DNA of 64,000 bases, from assembly GCA_012845835.1 (NCBI GenBank), contig JABAKD010000023.1, forward strand, positions 21,298,203-21,362,202. Direction: 5' to 3'. The notes under the pieces were generated by a model. That model saw only the letters and a list, made by a program, of their open reading frames with translations, was not told the origin of the DNA and did no database searches. Shown here in pieces: positions 1 through 11,924 of this stretch (within the stretch, counting starts at the first letter, position 1; every line of letters begins with the position of its first letter). This DNA comes from Undaria pinnatifida (taxonomy: Eukaryota > Sar > Phaeophyceae > Laminariales > Alariaceae). Both the position numbers and the translations under genes were made by a program.

Positions 1-779
1 CTTACCTTGCGGTAATTGCTTTTGAGTAGCAAACTGTTTGGGTTGCTACTAAAAAGCAGGGTGGGCCAATGTGGTAATAAGTCATAAGTCAATTGATAAT
101 TTGATAAAGCAGGTCAAAAGCTCATAACGTAAGTTGAGAATTCAGGTTCGGAATAGATCCAAGGAAGGTTAAGACACCTACATACGAGTACCTGGCGTTG
201 GAGTTGACCTTCGCTCGTAGTTGTGGGTAGATCTTGGAGTAGGATATGGATCCATCTTGGAAGCTGGAATAATCACGGGCTTTTGGTAGGTGGAAAGGTC
301 GTCGTTGGGTACTGCGTGGATTCCAGGAAGAAGTTGAGAAGGATATGAAAGTCGTGGTACAGAACTGATTGCCAACAAGTAGTTGTAAAGTCGGTAAGTT
401 TTGAGAGCAGATTTCCCGGGGTTTGTCGTGGTTGCCCTTTCATGTCAGAAGCTCGCTGGGTGTCGCTTGGAGCCGTCTCGAGTCGATGCACGATATGGCA
501 AGCCACCGGGGTCGGGTGAGACTGATGTAAGCGAGTATCAGGCGAAAGCAGTCAGTACGTGACGGATTGGTAGGCGGACAAAAGCAGTGAAGAAGGATAA
601 ATGATGCTCAATTACACACGATCCATCAATCATATTTCTTGACCAGTTCTCGAAGCCAGAACAAGCATTTATTTCGTCAGATGGAAGAACCTGCAGATAT
701 TGTATGGAATGAGTTTGGACAGCTAGCGAGCATACAGCAGTCTCGCGAGTGAGATTCACCAGACCGCGTGAGCCGAGTC
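1..779. other. No recognisable gene or repeat
   Basis: Only short overlapping reading frames lie here, with no domain and no match to the repeat families found elsewhere in the window. I see nothing that can be named. Confidence 0.4.
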
Positions 780-878
780 CAGTTCTTATTACACCTGATA
801 CCTTTTAGGTGTCCTGTACTACCGCATCCGGTATCTGGCACGCGATTAATCAGAGGTCAGGTATGGTATATACTTCGT

Positions 879-928
879 ACCAGGTACCAGGTATCGCATG
901 CTCAGAGCTATGATACCTGGTACCTGGT
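879..928. other. Perfect 17-bp palindrome in the satellite (cruciform candidate)
   Basis: The arm ACCAGGTACCAGGTATC at 879-895 is matched by its exact reverse complement at 912-928, with a 16-nt spacer. Equivalent hairpins sit in the later monomers, near 2148, 2593, 3053, 3498 and 3947, some with mismatches. The arms themselves contain the GGTACC palindrome. Confidence 0.9.
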
Positions 929-974
929 AGATTTGAGTACAACCAGCAGCATGCACAAGCAGCAAGAGCAGTAG

Positions 975-1793
975 TGTAATAGAGTGTCGGTATAGCGGGC
1001 AATAGATTCGTCGGGTTTCCTTTTTGGTTTTAAGTTTTCAATACTCTACATAGGTTGCTCCATTCTGGTTTTCCGTTTTCCTCTCTTCCTGTGGCCTGCC
1101 TTTTAGCGATCTGCTTTATTAGTGAATAGCCCTATCCTTGGAGTTTAGGCCTCTTTACGAGGTGTGGGGGAATCTATAGCCTCATGTGTTTGTTTCGAAT
1201 AGCCGCATCTTCGACCTCCTTTCCCGGTCTTTTAGGATGAACGTTGTCGTCATCTTTCGACCGTCTTGAGGTCTGCATATACGACTATTCATGGTGGGCT
1301 AATGTAATAGAGTGTCGGTATAGCGGGCAATAGATTCGGTAAGATAGTCCGCAGAGTAACGGTCTATTGGCCACAAGAAGATTCCCTTAGAACGGAATAT
1401 TCTTAGTGAAGCGGATAACCCGTAGAGAATAGCTAGCTTATACCACAAGAACGTTCTCGGTAATGGAACGTCCTCCTCTGGACAAGATAGGTAGAAGTAA
1501 GCGCGTTAAGCGCTCTTGGGAATATAGCACACCTAGGAGAACGTTCCTTGTACGTTCCATAGGTAAAGGTCCAGAAGAGAGCACAGCAGCAATGCTGGAG
1601 GGTGAAGCGAACTCTGTGAGCCTCACCCCACCCCCATGCTCTCACTCCTTCCCCTTTCCTGTCTCCTTCGAGCTTCTCATAGCTCAACGCCAGTAATAAG
1701 AAACCATCAAAGAAGAACCGGTGCTGTCTCCAAGCGAAGCTGATACCCCTGCGTCCCTTCCCTCCCAACATCCGGCACCACGACTCCTTCACA
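975..1793 (+). mobile_element. Deleted LTR element inserted in the satellite
   Basis: The insert starts TGTAATAGAG, ends CTTCACA and is flanked by GTAG on both sides (971-974 and 1794-1797). Removing it restores the satellite monomer. It belongs to the same family as the element at 30770-32362, in the opposite orientation. The first 34 bp repeat the start of the LTR at 1303, then comes internal sequence related to 31339-31470, then a 3' LTR at 1303-1793. Most of the 5' LTR and part of the interior are missing. The last ~170 bp of the LTR differ from the copies near 31 kb, so this is a separate subfamily. No protein is encoded. Confidence 0.85.
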
Positions 1794-4520
1794 GTAGCCT
1801 ACCATGACCTGGTACGAATCGTACCTCGTATCCAGATAACGTTGCCGCGGACAAACTGCTGATGTACAGCAGTACAGGGCACATAAACATAAACGTGGTA
1901 ATAAGAAAGCCAGGATGATGTTTAGCTACCGGAGTAATATACTCGCTGTTATTTACCCGAAAATACGAAACTCGGAATACGTTCCACTAAAGTTATTGTA
2001 CCATAAGGTAGATTGCACCCTCTCCCAAATAAGAAAGCCACCCTAGATCAATGTTTTATGCACCTGCTATCTTTTAGGTGTCCTGTACTACCGCATCCGG
2101 TATCTGGCACGCAATTAATCAGAGGTCAGGTATGGTATATACTTCGTACCAGGTACCAGGTATCGCATGCTCAGAGCTATGATACCTGGTACCTGGTAAA
2201 TTTGAGTACAACCAGCAGCGCACAAGCAGCAAGAGCAGTAGCCTACCATGACCTGGTACGAATCGTACCTCGTATCCAGATAACGTTGCCGCGAACAAAA
2301 CTTCTGATGTACAGCAGTACAGGGCACATGAACATAAACCTGGTAATAAGAAAGTCAGGTTGATATTTAGCTACCGGAATAAGAAACCCGCTGTTATTTA
2401 CGCGAGAATAGGAAACTCGGGATACGTTATACTGAAGGTAATGTACCATAAGGTAGATTGCACCCTCTCCCAAATAAGAAAGCCACCCTAGATCAATGTT
2501 TTATGCACCTGATACCTTTTAGGTGTCCTGTACTACCGCATCCGGTATCTGGCACGCAATTAATCAGAGGTCAGGTATGGTATATACTTCGTACCAGGTA
2601 TCAGGTATCGCATGCTCAGAGCTTTGATACCTGGTACCTGGTAGATTCGAGTACAACCAGCAGCGCACAAGCAGCAGGAGCAGTAGCCTACCATGACCTG
2701 GTACGAATCGTACCTCGTATGCAGATAACGTTGCCACAGACAAACTGCTGACGTACAGCAATACAGGGCACATAAACATAAACCTGGTAATAAGAAAGCC
2801 AGGAAGATATTTATCTGCCGGAATGAGAAACTCGCTGTTGTTTACACGAAAATACGAAACTCGGGATACGTTATACTGAAGTTGATGTACCATAAGGTAG
2901 ATTGCACCCTCTCCCAAATAAGAAAGCCAACCTAGGTCAATGTTTTTTGTACCCGGTATCTTTTAGGTGTCCTGTACTACCGCACCGCATCTGGTATCTG
3001 GCACGCGATTGATCAGAGGTCAGGTATAATATATACTCCGGAGTACTTCGTACCAGGTACCAGGTATCGCATGCTCAGAGCTATGGTACCTGGTACCTGG
3101 TAGATTTGAGTACAACCAGCAGCGCACAAGCAGCAAGAGCAGTAGCCTACCATGACCTGGTACGAATCGTACCTCGTATCCAGATAACGTTGCCGCGGAC
3201 AAACTGCTGACGTACAGCAGTACAGGGCACATAAACATAAACCTGGTAATAAGAAAGCCAGGAAGATATTTAGCTACCGGAATGAGAAACTCGCTGGTTT
3301 TTACACGAAAATACAAAACTCGGGATACGTCATACTGAAGTTAATGTACCATTAGGTAGATTGCACCCTCTCGCAAATAAGAAAGCCACCCTAGGTCAAT
3401 TGTTTTTTGTACCCGGTAGCTTTTAGGTGTCCTGTACTACCGCACCGCATCTGGTATCTGGCACACGATTAATCAGAGGTCAGGTATGGTATATACTTCG
3501 TACCAGGTACCAGGTATCGCATGCTCAGAGCTATGATACCTGGTACCTGGTAGATTTGAGTACAACCAGCAGCGCACAAGCAGCAAGAGCAGTAGCCTAC
3601 CATGTCCTGGTACGAATCGTACCTCGTATCCAGATAACGTTGCCGCGGACAAACTGCTGATGTACAGCAGTACAGGGCACATAAACATAAACGTGGTAAT
3701 AAGAAAGCCAGGATGATGTTTAGCTACCGGAGTAAGAAACTCGCTGTTATTTACCCGAAAATAAAAAACTCGGGATACGTTCCACTGAAGTTATTGTACC
3801 ATAAGGTAGATTGCACCCTCTCCCAAATAAGAAAGCCACCCTAGATCAATGTTTTATGCACCTGGTATCTTTTAGGTGTCCTGTACTACCGCATCCGGTA
3901 TCTGGCACGCAATTAATCAGATGTCAGGTATGGTATATACATCGTACCAGGTACCAGGTATCGCATGCTCAGAGCTATGATACCTGGTACCTGGTAGATT
4001 TGAGTACAACCAGCAGCGCACAAGCAGCAAGAGCAGTGGCCTACCATGACCTGGTACGAATCGTACCTCGTATCCAGATAACGTTGCCGCGAACAAAACT
4101 TCTGATGTACAGAAGTACAGGGCACATAAACATAAACCTGGTAATAAGGAAGCCAGGATGTTATTTAGCTACCGGAGTACGAAACTCGGAAGTCAGTATC
4201 CTGAAGGTATCTGTGACAACAAACCCTCTTTTAAATACGAGAGCCAACTTACCGCTGTAGTCTAGGTCAGTATTTCTGTTCCTTACGATATAGTCTACAG
4301 CAGGACTACAGGAGTACAGAACACGTACCTGTACTATCAAAGGTGAAGTAATAAGAAAGCCAAGTTTATATTATCAGAAAGATAAGAAACTCGGTAGCTT
4401 TTATACTGAAGTCACTGTAGAACGTATCTTCGCACAAATAAGAAAGCCAGCCTACCGCAGGTACCAGGTATGATGTTTCTCATCTGGTGTCGGTACTGCT
4501 TCACCGTGGGTACCAGGTAT

Positions 4521-5199
4521 AATATTCGTCGTACGTACAGCAGCACGTAACAAACAGAAGTCTACCATAGAACCACTCACACCCGACCGTGTGTGGCGTA
4601 GGTAGAGGGCTGTAAGGAAACTAACCCACCAGCTTGCTTTCTCCCTTGACGTGTTTCCTCCTGGCTTTCACAGAACAGTGCTCGTGATGTCGATGAATCG
4701 ACGCTGCCTTGGATGTTCGATGCTGTCAAAGTAGATGAAGTTGCACTTTTTTGTTGTGATTCGCTCTCCCGAGAGGATCCATCACCGCTGCCTTCACCGC
4801 TACTTCAATCGCTGCCTCCACGGTCACGATCTCCGCCGCTGCTGCCTCCAATGCCCCCACCGCTGCCTCCGCCATCACTACCCACCACGTCGCATCGACA
4901 GATGGCAGGGTCCAAGAAACGAAACTATTAATAGTCACACTACAACCGCTGCAACAGGGAGGCGCCTTGGCTCGGGTCCACGGAAACGAGCCTGGTGGTT
5001 GTAGGCTAGGAGAGCCGCAATTAGACATACTAAAGCGTTCATAGCCGCCACACGATTATGGTGCTGAGGAGCCGGCTGTGGTGTCGATCGCCTGGTGTCT
5101 GTGCTGCGCGCGGTCCCGCTTGCGGTCTCTCTTCTCTCCCTGGGAGACGATGCGCGATCACAGCGCGTCGCTCGGTGCAATCATCGCCAATCACAATTG
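4521..5199. other. Unassigned sequence with CCGCTGCC-rich stretch
   Basis: Around 4770-4880 the sequence is a degenerate run of CCGCTGCC-like triplets, which keeps several frames open at once. No domain is visible and no gene is called. Confidence 0.35.
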
Positions 5200-5560
5200 T
5201 AGACTATAAAACTATATACCTAGACCTCGCCCCCCTCGGACGTCTCGCTCGGCATATCCTCCCCCCTCTCAGCCCTTCTCAGCCCGTAATTGCCGAAAAG
5301 AAAATTAGTTGCTGGGGAAAAGAACCGTCCCGAAGTTCCTTGCCTTCCTTGCTTTCCCTAGTCTCATTCTTACTTACTTTTTAGCTCTCATTCTCTGATC
5401 TTTAGTGCTTGCTCTCTGATATTTTTATTTTGCTTTTTCAGCAACTTCTTTTTTGTACTTTTACTTTTGAAGTTGGCCAATTGCTGGCTGTTGAGAGGGA
5501 ATTGCCGTTGACGGCTGCAAACAATTTGAATTTGAAATTTGCCGGATCGGCAATAACAAT

Positions 5561-7545
5561 TTGAAGTTGAAATTTGCGAAGCGGACCAAGGCTAGTAGTG
5601 CGGGAGGAGGCTCCGCCAACAGTGGGGGTGGTGGAGGTTCAGGATCAAGCGTGTGGAAGCTGGTCGGGCAAGAACGGGACTCATCTTCTTCTGGCAATCC
5701 TGATTGGCCGTGCCCGAGCAAGGGTTGTGACGGCTTCCTCATCGCACGAAATAGGAAAAACAGGAGTTCCCAGTACGCTGTCTGCGACACCTGCAGGAGT
5801 GACGAGCCTTCCACGTGCCTAGCTTTTCATAACCTTAACGAGAAGCACTGGGGAAGCGGCGACAACCCTCGTGTGTGTGATTGGTGTGACGCGGACACCT
5901 GTGATTCACCTTCGATCGGCGTCCCTAACGAAGGAGCTGAGAGCTTGACGAAACGTGAGTTACATTTCTGTCGTTGTGCTGTGATTTCTTTTTCATGCGT
6001 ACAAACACACTTTTTCATGTACGAGTACTACGTGTACGGGGCAGTCTCGTCATCGCGGTGTAAGCGGGAATTGTACAAGTACTCAGGTCTACGAGTAGAC
6101 CTATGCAGTGACGACGCTGCTGTGTGATGCGATTTCTTTTTCATACGTACAGCCAAACACACTTCATGTATGTACGACTACGAGTACGGGGCAGTCCCGT
6201 TATCGGGGTAAGCGGGGGTTGAACAAGTGGTCCATGCAGTGACGCTTTGTGCTGTGATATAAACACACGTTTTGAATGTACGACTACGACCACGTGGTAT
6301 CTATACATGTAAGACGCAATGAAAACGGTCAAGTCTCATCACGGGGGTCAGCCAGGGTTGTAAAAATGGTCCATGCAGTGATAAATTACACAGCAGCATG
6401 ATACCTCAGCACCAGTCGCAGTACACACTGGAGGTTGATATATAGCAGTAAACAGAAGCTGAAGTTAACCTGGGTGATGCTGGAGAGCAGTCCCGTGATT
6501 GGGGTTAGCGAGTTGTTCATGCAGTGACGCGGTGTACTACTACTGTTACTCATTTTTCATACAACCACATGAACTCTTTGTGTTAACGAGTACAAGTAGG
6601 GTGCGCAACCTCTTCAGGAATCGCAGTACACGTCGGTCGTAATAGTGTTGATAGCAGCAGTAATAGAGTAGTACCGAACAATATATACAGCAGGTACTGT
6701 CTCTTACCCTTCGTTGTCGTTCCGCCGGTAGGCCATATATAGCAGTATACCGGGGCTTACGCTTACCAGTTGCGACTGTGAATCCCGTTCGTTCCTGTCC
6801 CAGTGGTGGTTTCATAGGTGTTAGCAACGTTGTGGTACCAGGCAGGGCTTTGCCCATAAACGACCGCTTTCATTACAACAGTGTTAAATTGTACGACTTC
6901 CTTTCCAACTTTGGAAATCGACGACAGCTACGTGGCCTTACTATTTTGAACATTCACTGAACGCAAGGTATTCCCATCCGTTGTTGTCGTTTGCAGAAGC
7001 CCTGCGAAGCAGCCGCCGAGGGCCTCAAGTCGGCGAGGACATAAACACGAAGTGCACCGGCGACATCAAGGTCGGTGACCTCCTGAAGAAGGCAGGCGAC
7101 CACTTGCTCGATATACATCCCGCATTCCATTCCCACGGTGCCACGAGGGCGTTCGACATCGAGGTACGTTCTACTCTTCTTATCTTGCGTCCTGTGTGTC
7201 ACGAGTCGAGACATCCATGTCTCTTGCTCAAGACTAGGGGATGGCGTGCGGATATAGTCTGAAGTGCGGCTCTTTTTCCAAGTACCAAGAGCAGGTACAA
7301 CAATACCACAACAATTACTAACAGCGAAAGGAGCTCCAATAATAATTTGGATGGTTACGACGTCTGCTGGAGAGAAGTACGAATACTTTTTACACATACT
7401 TATCGACGTTCTCCCGCCATGCTTCAACGTTTGTGGACAGATCCACAAGACCATCGACAAAAAACAAGAGTGCAAGGTGCTGGGTACCTCCGCTGAGGAG
7501 GAAGAGTCCAAGCAAGCCTGCATGCTCCTTCGGAAGCAATGTTGA
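5561..7545 (+). CDS. Cys-rich protein gene of the hairpin-ended element, copy A, at least four exons
   Basis: Exon 1 (to 5954) encodes a Ser/Gly-rich lead and then a Cys cluster with C-x4-C, C-x2-C, a Cys and His pair, and C-x2-C-x4-C spacing, which looks like a zinc-binding fold I cannot name. It stops at a GTGAGT donor in phase 1. An acceptor at 6769 opens exon 2 in the matching phase (frame open to 6958). Exon 3 is 6997-7163, between TTTGCAG and GTACGT. The last exon ends at TGA 7543-7545 with Cys as the final residue. There is no in-frame ATG in exon 1, so the start is unresolved. Compared with copy C, exon 3 lacks one base (near 7025) and is frameshifted, so this copy is probably broken. 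Function unknown. Confidence 0.5.
5955..6769 (+). repeat. Tandem ~100-bp repeats within intron 1 of copy A
   Basis: A unit containing GGGGCAGTC, then CATCGCGGTGTAAGCGGG or a similar block, then TGCAGTGACGC, then a TTTCATACGTACA-like stretch recurs four to five times. The same block occupies the corresponding intron in copies B (14450-15200) and C (55330-56000), so it moves with the element. Confidence 0.65.
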
Positions 7546-8076
7546 CAGCACGTTCTTTATAGAACGTTAAGTTGTGGTTTATTATACCAGCATCGTTTTT
7601 TGAGAACTATGCCTAAATGCGTGCTCTTCGTCTTTCAGGAATACAAATGTACTTCACATGTTTGCGGTGTGTGCGTTCAAGTTCCTGCTTCCAGCATGTT
7701 TTTTTTGGCACTGCGCTCCTTTACATCTTAAGTTGTAGTTTTCCTGTCTCTATCCTTGACAAGCGCGTGCCTGGTGTTTATGCACTGCGATAATTTATTA
7801 TTGATGATCGACTTAGAGAAGCTATTAATAGGTGTACAGGACCTAGGTGCTACCTGAGAGGTGGAAGGATATGCCAAGCAAGTCCTCCGACGTGCCCATC
7901 ATGGACTGGGCGAATGGATGATCATAACAAACTCATAATCATAATCGTCTCTATCCTGTACCGTTGTACAATATATGGACCTCTTGGCATTTTTAAGTCG
8001 CCAGTTGCCCCATTTGTGCTTCTTTTCCGCCTTTCTACGTACTGAATGTATGTCTATTCCTCCTTCCGCAAGCGCA

Positions 8077-8099
8077 GCGGGCGGCGCCCAGCCGCCCGC
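8077..8099 (+). other. Terminal GC hairpin of copy A
   Basis: GCGGGCGGC (8077-8085) pairs with GCCGCCCGC (8091-8099) across a 5-nt loop, 14 nt before the element end GAAGCCCTTG at 8113. Copy C has the same stem at 53788-53810; copy B has a mismatched version near 12940-12962. Confidence 0.85.
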
Positions 8100-8115
8100 G
8101 AGCGAAGCCCTTGTA

Positions 8116-8450
8116 AATATATATTATTAAATCATTCCTTGGTGTCATGTATTTTTGTCAGGAGTTTTTTGTCTCGGCCTAAGTATTCGTTTCGCGGAAC
8201 TGGAATTCTCGGTCGGATATAGCTTGGTTCGAGCGCCGCCTTTGGGGGGCGGCTTCAACGCCCCTCGCCCTGCCGTGTCCGTTCCGCACATCGACGTGAA
8301 CGCGGACGGGTGCCGAGCGAGACGAGCGAGTGTCGAGGAGGAATTTAGTAAAATTTGTTGAATCTTAATGGCTGCAACGCCTGAATGATTTACACAATTG
8401 GCATCATTTCCAAACGGTACGTGATAATGTTTGGAATTTTGCGGTGGCAT
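8116..8450 (+). repeat. Repeat segment shared with 56940-57277
   Basis: The stretch from TTGGTGTCATG through TTTTGCGGTGGCAT is repeated in the same orientation at 56940-57277. In both places it abuts a hairpin-ended element, at the 3' end of copy A and the 5' end of copy C. It contains a GGCGGC-type GC-rich block but no plausible gene. Confidence 0.8.
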
Positions 8451-9097
8451 ACTCTCGAGCGTTAGTTTCTTTGCTGTACTGTTTTACTATTAATAGTTCG
8501 TTTGGTTTCTTGCCCGGCCTTTTTATTGCTTTTGTTTCTGCTCGTTTTGCCAGCTGGAAATTCATTTTTTTAGTGTGGGTTCACCTAAATCGTGACACAA
8601 GTTACCGACGATATCCAACAACTTCGCGACACAAATTACCGACGGCAAAACGTTTCGTGACGAAATAACTCCCAAACCATGGAATCATGACATTTTCATG
8701 TAACATAATCTCGAAACAAAACCAAGCAGGTAGAGCCATCTCTTCGGCCTTTGGCCCTGGCTTTAGCATGGCCGCTGACACTCCAGGCAGCCTCTGCTGT
8801 AGGCATGAACGAGTGCGGTTGATTCGCAGCGAACTATCCCGCTGTGCTCGCTTCTAGGTGGCCATTGTCCACGCCATTTCATGTCACCTCCCTTCTGTTT
8901 TGAGCTCGTCGTCGTGCCGTCGAGGTACGAGGAAACCCGTACGTACTGGGTGAGAACAGCAGTATCTACGACGACCATAAACGCCAACTGACAACATTGG
9001 CAAGCACACAACATCAGGTGCAGCAGCAGTAGCCGAAGGGCGAAACTTCTAGCACATACTGCAGCAACTAGTAGCAACCAGAACCACAGCAGATAGC
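8451..9097. other. Unassigned intergenic sequence
   Basis: Short partial direct repeats (GACACAAGTTACCGACG and GACACAAATTACCGACG near 8595-8645) are the only structure seen. Confidence 0.35.
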
Positions 9098-9490
9098 TCA
9101 AAGTGCAGTACGAGTGCCGTTGGTAAGTTTAGTCGTACACGCATCACTCTGTCCAATATATAACAACCGTTTTATTTTCATATTGATGAAGAAAAAATAT
9201 TTCATTTCCTGTAAGAATGATACGTCGTACGAGCGGACGTTCCGATTCTGGTGTGCTGCTGCCGTGAGACCATCGAGCACACCGCATGTTTTGCTCAAAC
9301 AAGAGCCAACAAGAGGCAGCGCACAGGGGCCCCCAACACAGAGACACGTGACAATCTCGGCCAGCTGTCGATCGCGTAATTCGCCGGTAATCCGTGCTTC
9401 GGTGGGTGTATCGGAAGTCGTTCGTAGTACTGCTGTAGATCGTCGAAAAACCACGTGGCATCGTTCTGGTGGCAGACTCGCCAGTAGACC
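9098..9490 (-). repeat. Dispersed repeat with exon-like Cys-containing frame, inverted relative to 53460-53770
   Basis: The minus-strand frame contains blocks such as VFRRSTAV, SDTPTEAR, CLCVGGPC and KTCGVLDG, which also occur on the plus strand at 53473-53748. A TTACAG/GAAATG-type boundary follows in both. Conservation of the frame at two loci suggests it came from a coding exon, but no family is recognised. Insertions and deletions break the frame relative to the other copy. Confidence 0.5.
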
Positions 9491-9499
9491 CCAAAAAAT

Positions 9500-10129
9500 T
9501 TATTTACCTTTTTTTTCCTTGGCCCCATGCACCCATTTCCTTTTTTTCTCTTCTTTGTTCTTTGTTTCTTTTTTCCAATTGACTTGCGTCTGTTGTGCGT
9601 ATGCGTAGTGATAGATACCACGTGTAATATATACGTGGTAGTCTTTGTTGGGTGGCAAGCAGTATAGTTGGTTTTCCAGGCGCGAGTAATGAGACGTATG
9701 CACCGGTATGGACCTGGCACATCGTAGACTGACTCCCGATTTCACTTTTATATGTTTTTGGTGGAGGCATGAATTGCGTCAGCTGTGATTTATGCGTTTA
9801 CCACCTTGGGTTTGTGTTTTTACCCTAGGGTATTCCTCAGCTCCAGAGTGACTGGAGCCTGTCCTGTGACCACGGACTTGATTATGCGAGTTAATGTGAG
9901 AACGACAACAAGAACAACAACACCTGAAATATTGCCTGTTTCTTGACCGTTCAGCTGCTTCCTGCAAATTTGGTTTTTCTGCCAACACGATTTTGAACTT
10001 TTTCGCGATTTTTCTTTTTTTTTGTCTAGTAAGTTGAACGCCCTGCCATTTGCCGCTAATTTGCCGCCTGTGCATTAGTTGCGGAGCGGTCCAGCTTTAG
10101 CTTTTCTTTGATTCGCACCATTTGTTTAG
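9500..10129. other. Unassigned sequence
   Basis: A/T-rich homopolymer stretches and short frames without recognisable domains. Confidence 0.3.
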
Positions 10130-10330
10130 TACTTGACGAAGCTTCATCGGCTGAGATCTGGGCTTATCTCATCAGCTCGACACCGCCCAGCACCCCATCG
10201 CAGCGCTATAGCTTACAGCAACGAAGCGCCGTGCAGTGCCCTGCGATGCCCTGCGGCTCAGCTCCGCAGCGCACCGCTAGCTCAGCAGAGCGAAGCGCTA
10301 TGCTTTGCCGTGCTCTGCCGTCGCGGTCGT
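10130..10330 (-). repeat. GC-rich repeat, inverted copy of 34300-34460
   Basis: The reverse complement shares long identical blocks with 34300-34460, such as GCAGGGCATCGCAGGGCACT and GTGCTGGGCGGTG. It is made of CGCTGCG/AGCTCAGC-like words and is not coding. Confidence 0.7.
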
Positions 10331-10339
10331 TCGTTATTC

Positions 10340-11647
10340 ATGATATCTAAAACTCCGCGTACGCTGATATTTAGGTATTTGGCGCTTTATTCTATACATA
10401 TCGCGTCAACCATCGTAATATCATACAACATGGGGGAGGGAATGTAGTCTCTATGCAAAGATCCTGTTTTGTTTTAATCAATTGTCAGCCGGCCGCCCCG
10501 GTGGTCTATTAATAATAGTGGTTTTACCCTCGAATACTACTAACGTTCGGTTGTCCTTGAGTTCGACACCCACCACGATGGGATTTGACTTTATTTGCAA
10601 AAATGCAAAAAAAAAACAGGGATCAACTGCTGAGAGCGCCTAGCAGCGTGGGTTGGTTCGACGCGAGTCGACGAGGGAAGAAAATGCTGGATTCTCCTCG
10701 CGGTAAAAATGAAAGCACGTGCCGAAGTGGGGAGGGAGGAGGAGGGCCCGCTATGTGACCCCGGATCTGAGTTACTACTGGGAGGGAGCGCGAGAGTGGT
10801 GCGGGGATAATAATGGGATGAAGAAAAAAAAATGTTGCAAAGGTATATTATTATTACTACCAGTAAATAATATGTCAGTCTCTAGGAAATACGCACGGCA
10901 CTATCAGCAGTGGTCATGGTAGAGACACTCCGGATATTATGCATTGAGGGGACGCGTCCGATTCCGATAACGTGAAAGCCCCCACGAAGAAAGGACAGCA
11001 GACAAACATATCCCGCCTTCCCGAGAAAAAACAGAGAAGAAGCGCCACGCCAACCTCCCGTACGAGCAAAGCCACCCCCGCACCAATCTTGGACAACGCC
11101 GCCTCAACGAGAGATCGCCCTCCTCTTCTACGTTTTCCTCCTCGCCCGCGACCACGCAGACCAATCAATGCGACAGCCTTCACGTAACAAACAAAGCAAT
11201 CTTCTTCCAAAACCTCGCCGGCTGACATGTCCTCATGTCGACGTTTGATGCAAACCGACTTTGCATCCTGTCGACTTCGAACCTCCATTGCCACGGGGAC
11301 AGCAGTGCAGTCTCTTCACCAATGCCAAGGCCTCTTTCGTTTCGCCTAGAGGCGACGCAGGTTCTCAATAATACTATTTTCGTTATTTTTTTTGATAGAC
11401 GCCAACTTTTACTTGACGGCGCATTTAACATAGTTTGTTTCGCCTATCCTTGCCTTCTTTGTTGTATAGTATTACGTTTTTTGTTTTGTCAAAGCATGAC
11501 TTTCATAATCCCATGTTCGTATTAAACTCTTGGCATTACTTTAATGCATGCCAAATCGGACAGCTACACCTTAAGTTGTCGAAGTGCTGCCCTGCCCTAC
11601 CCGAAGCATGGGCGCCGGCGAACGCCGGCGCCCATGCGGAGCCCTTG
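10340..11647 (+). mobile_element. Hairpin-ended element of a different body (D); 3' end at 11647, 5' end not found
   Basis: It ends GGAGCCCTTG followed by TA, with the CTCTTGGCATT block at about 11528 and a near-perfect 15-bp hairpin at 11606-11637. The 3' part (from about 11380) is related to 62540-62860. The left boundary is arbitrary: nothing defines it. Reading frames at 10914-11431 (minus) and 10972-11187 (plus) overlap and neither is recognised. Confidence 0.45.
11606..11637 (+). other. Terminal GC hairpin of element D
   Basis: A 15-bp stem: GCATGGGCGCCGGCG at 11606-11620 pairs with its complement at 11623-11637, with an AA loop. It lies 10 nt before the element end at 11647. Confidence 0.85.
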
Positions 11648-11739
11648 TATACTTACAAAATCCTTACAAAACTCGTGATTCATTTGCCGAATTTGCTGCC
11701 TGTAAGCCAATCATATCGCTGAATCCTTACAAAAATTCC

Positions 11740-11924
11740 CCAGGTATAGGCGAGATCTGTCCCACCCTCAAAATTTTTCGGAAAAGACTGCGGTATACTG
11801 TAAACAAGTTTAATTCTTTGTCGTTCTTTGTCGATTCTTTGTCGTGAATGCGCAATCCGATTGGTTATTCTTTGTCGGAGTCTGTCCCACCCTCAAAGAT
11901 TTTCGCCGGTGGGACAGAATTTTG
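11740..11924 (+). repeat. CTTTGTCG-rich dispersed repeat, host of the MULE insertion
   Basis: TTAATTCTTTGTCGTTCTTT and the following TCGGAGTCTGTCCCACCCTC are shared with 28690-28815. Here the repeat is interrupted by the MULE at 11925; the other copy is interrupted by a hAT-like element at 28824. Each copy shows the other's empty site. Confidence 0.85.

Larger units (their letters stand above)
790..4260 (+). repeat. 446-bp satellite, six monomers, first one split by an insertion
   Basis: The landmark TTTTAGGTGTCCTGTACTAC recurs at about 803, 2072, 2517, 2961, 3421 and 3870. The spacing is 444 to 460 bp, and the first interval becomes 446 bp once the insertion at 975-1793 and its 4-bp duplication are removed. 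Each monomer contains a long inverted repeat rich in GGTACC. The short reading frames within it recur once per monomer and are not conserved as proteins. Diverged sequence of the same style continues to about 4520. Confidence 0.9.
5202..8113 (+). mobile_element. TA-flanked, hairpin-ended element, copy A
   Basis: One of three near-full copies (B 12927-16188, C 53774-56929). It begins GACTATAAAAC after TA (5200-5201) and ends AGCCCTTG before TA (8114-8115). A 9-bp GC hairpin lies 14 nt inside the 3' end. There are no terminal inverted repeats. The body carries a split Cys-rich gene on the same strand and a block of ~100-bp repeats in its first intron. The empty site of copy B supports the ends. 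Two parses fit: a TA duplication, or insertion between A and T with no duplication as in Helitrons. Confidence 0.7.
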
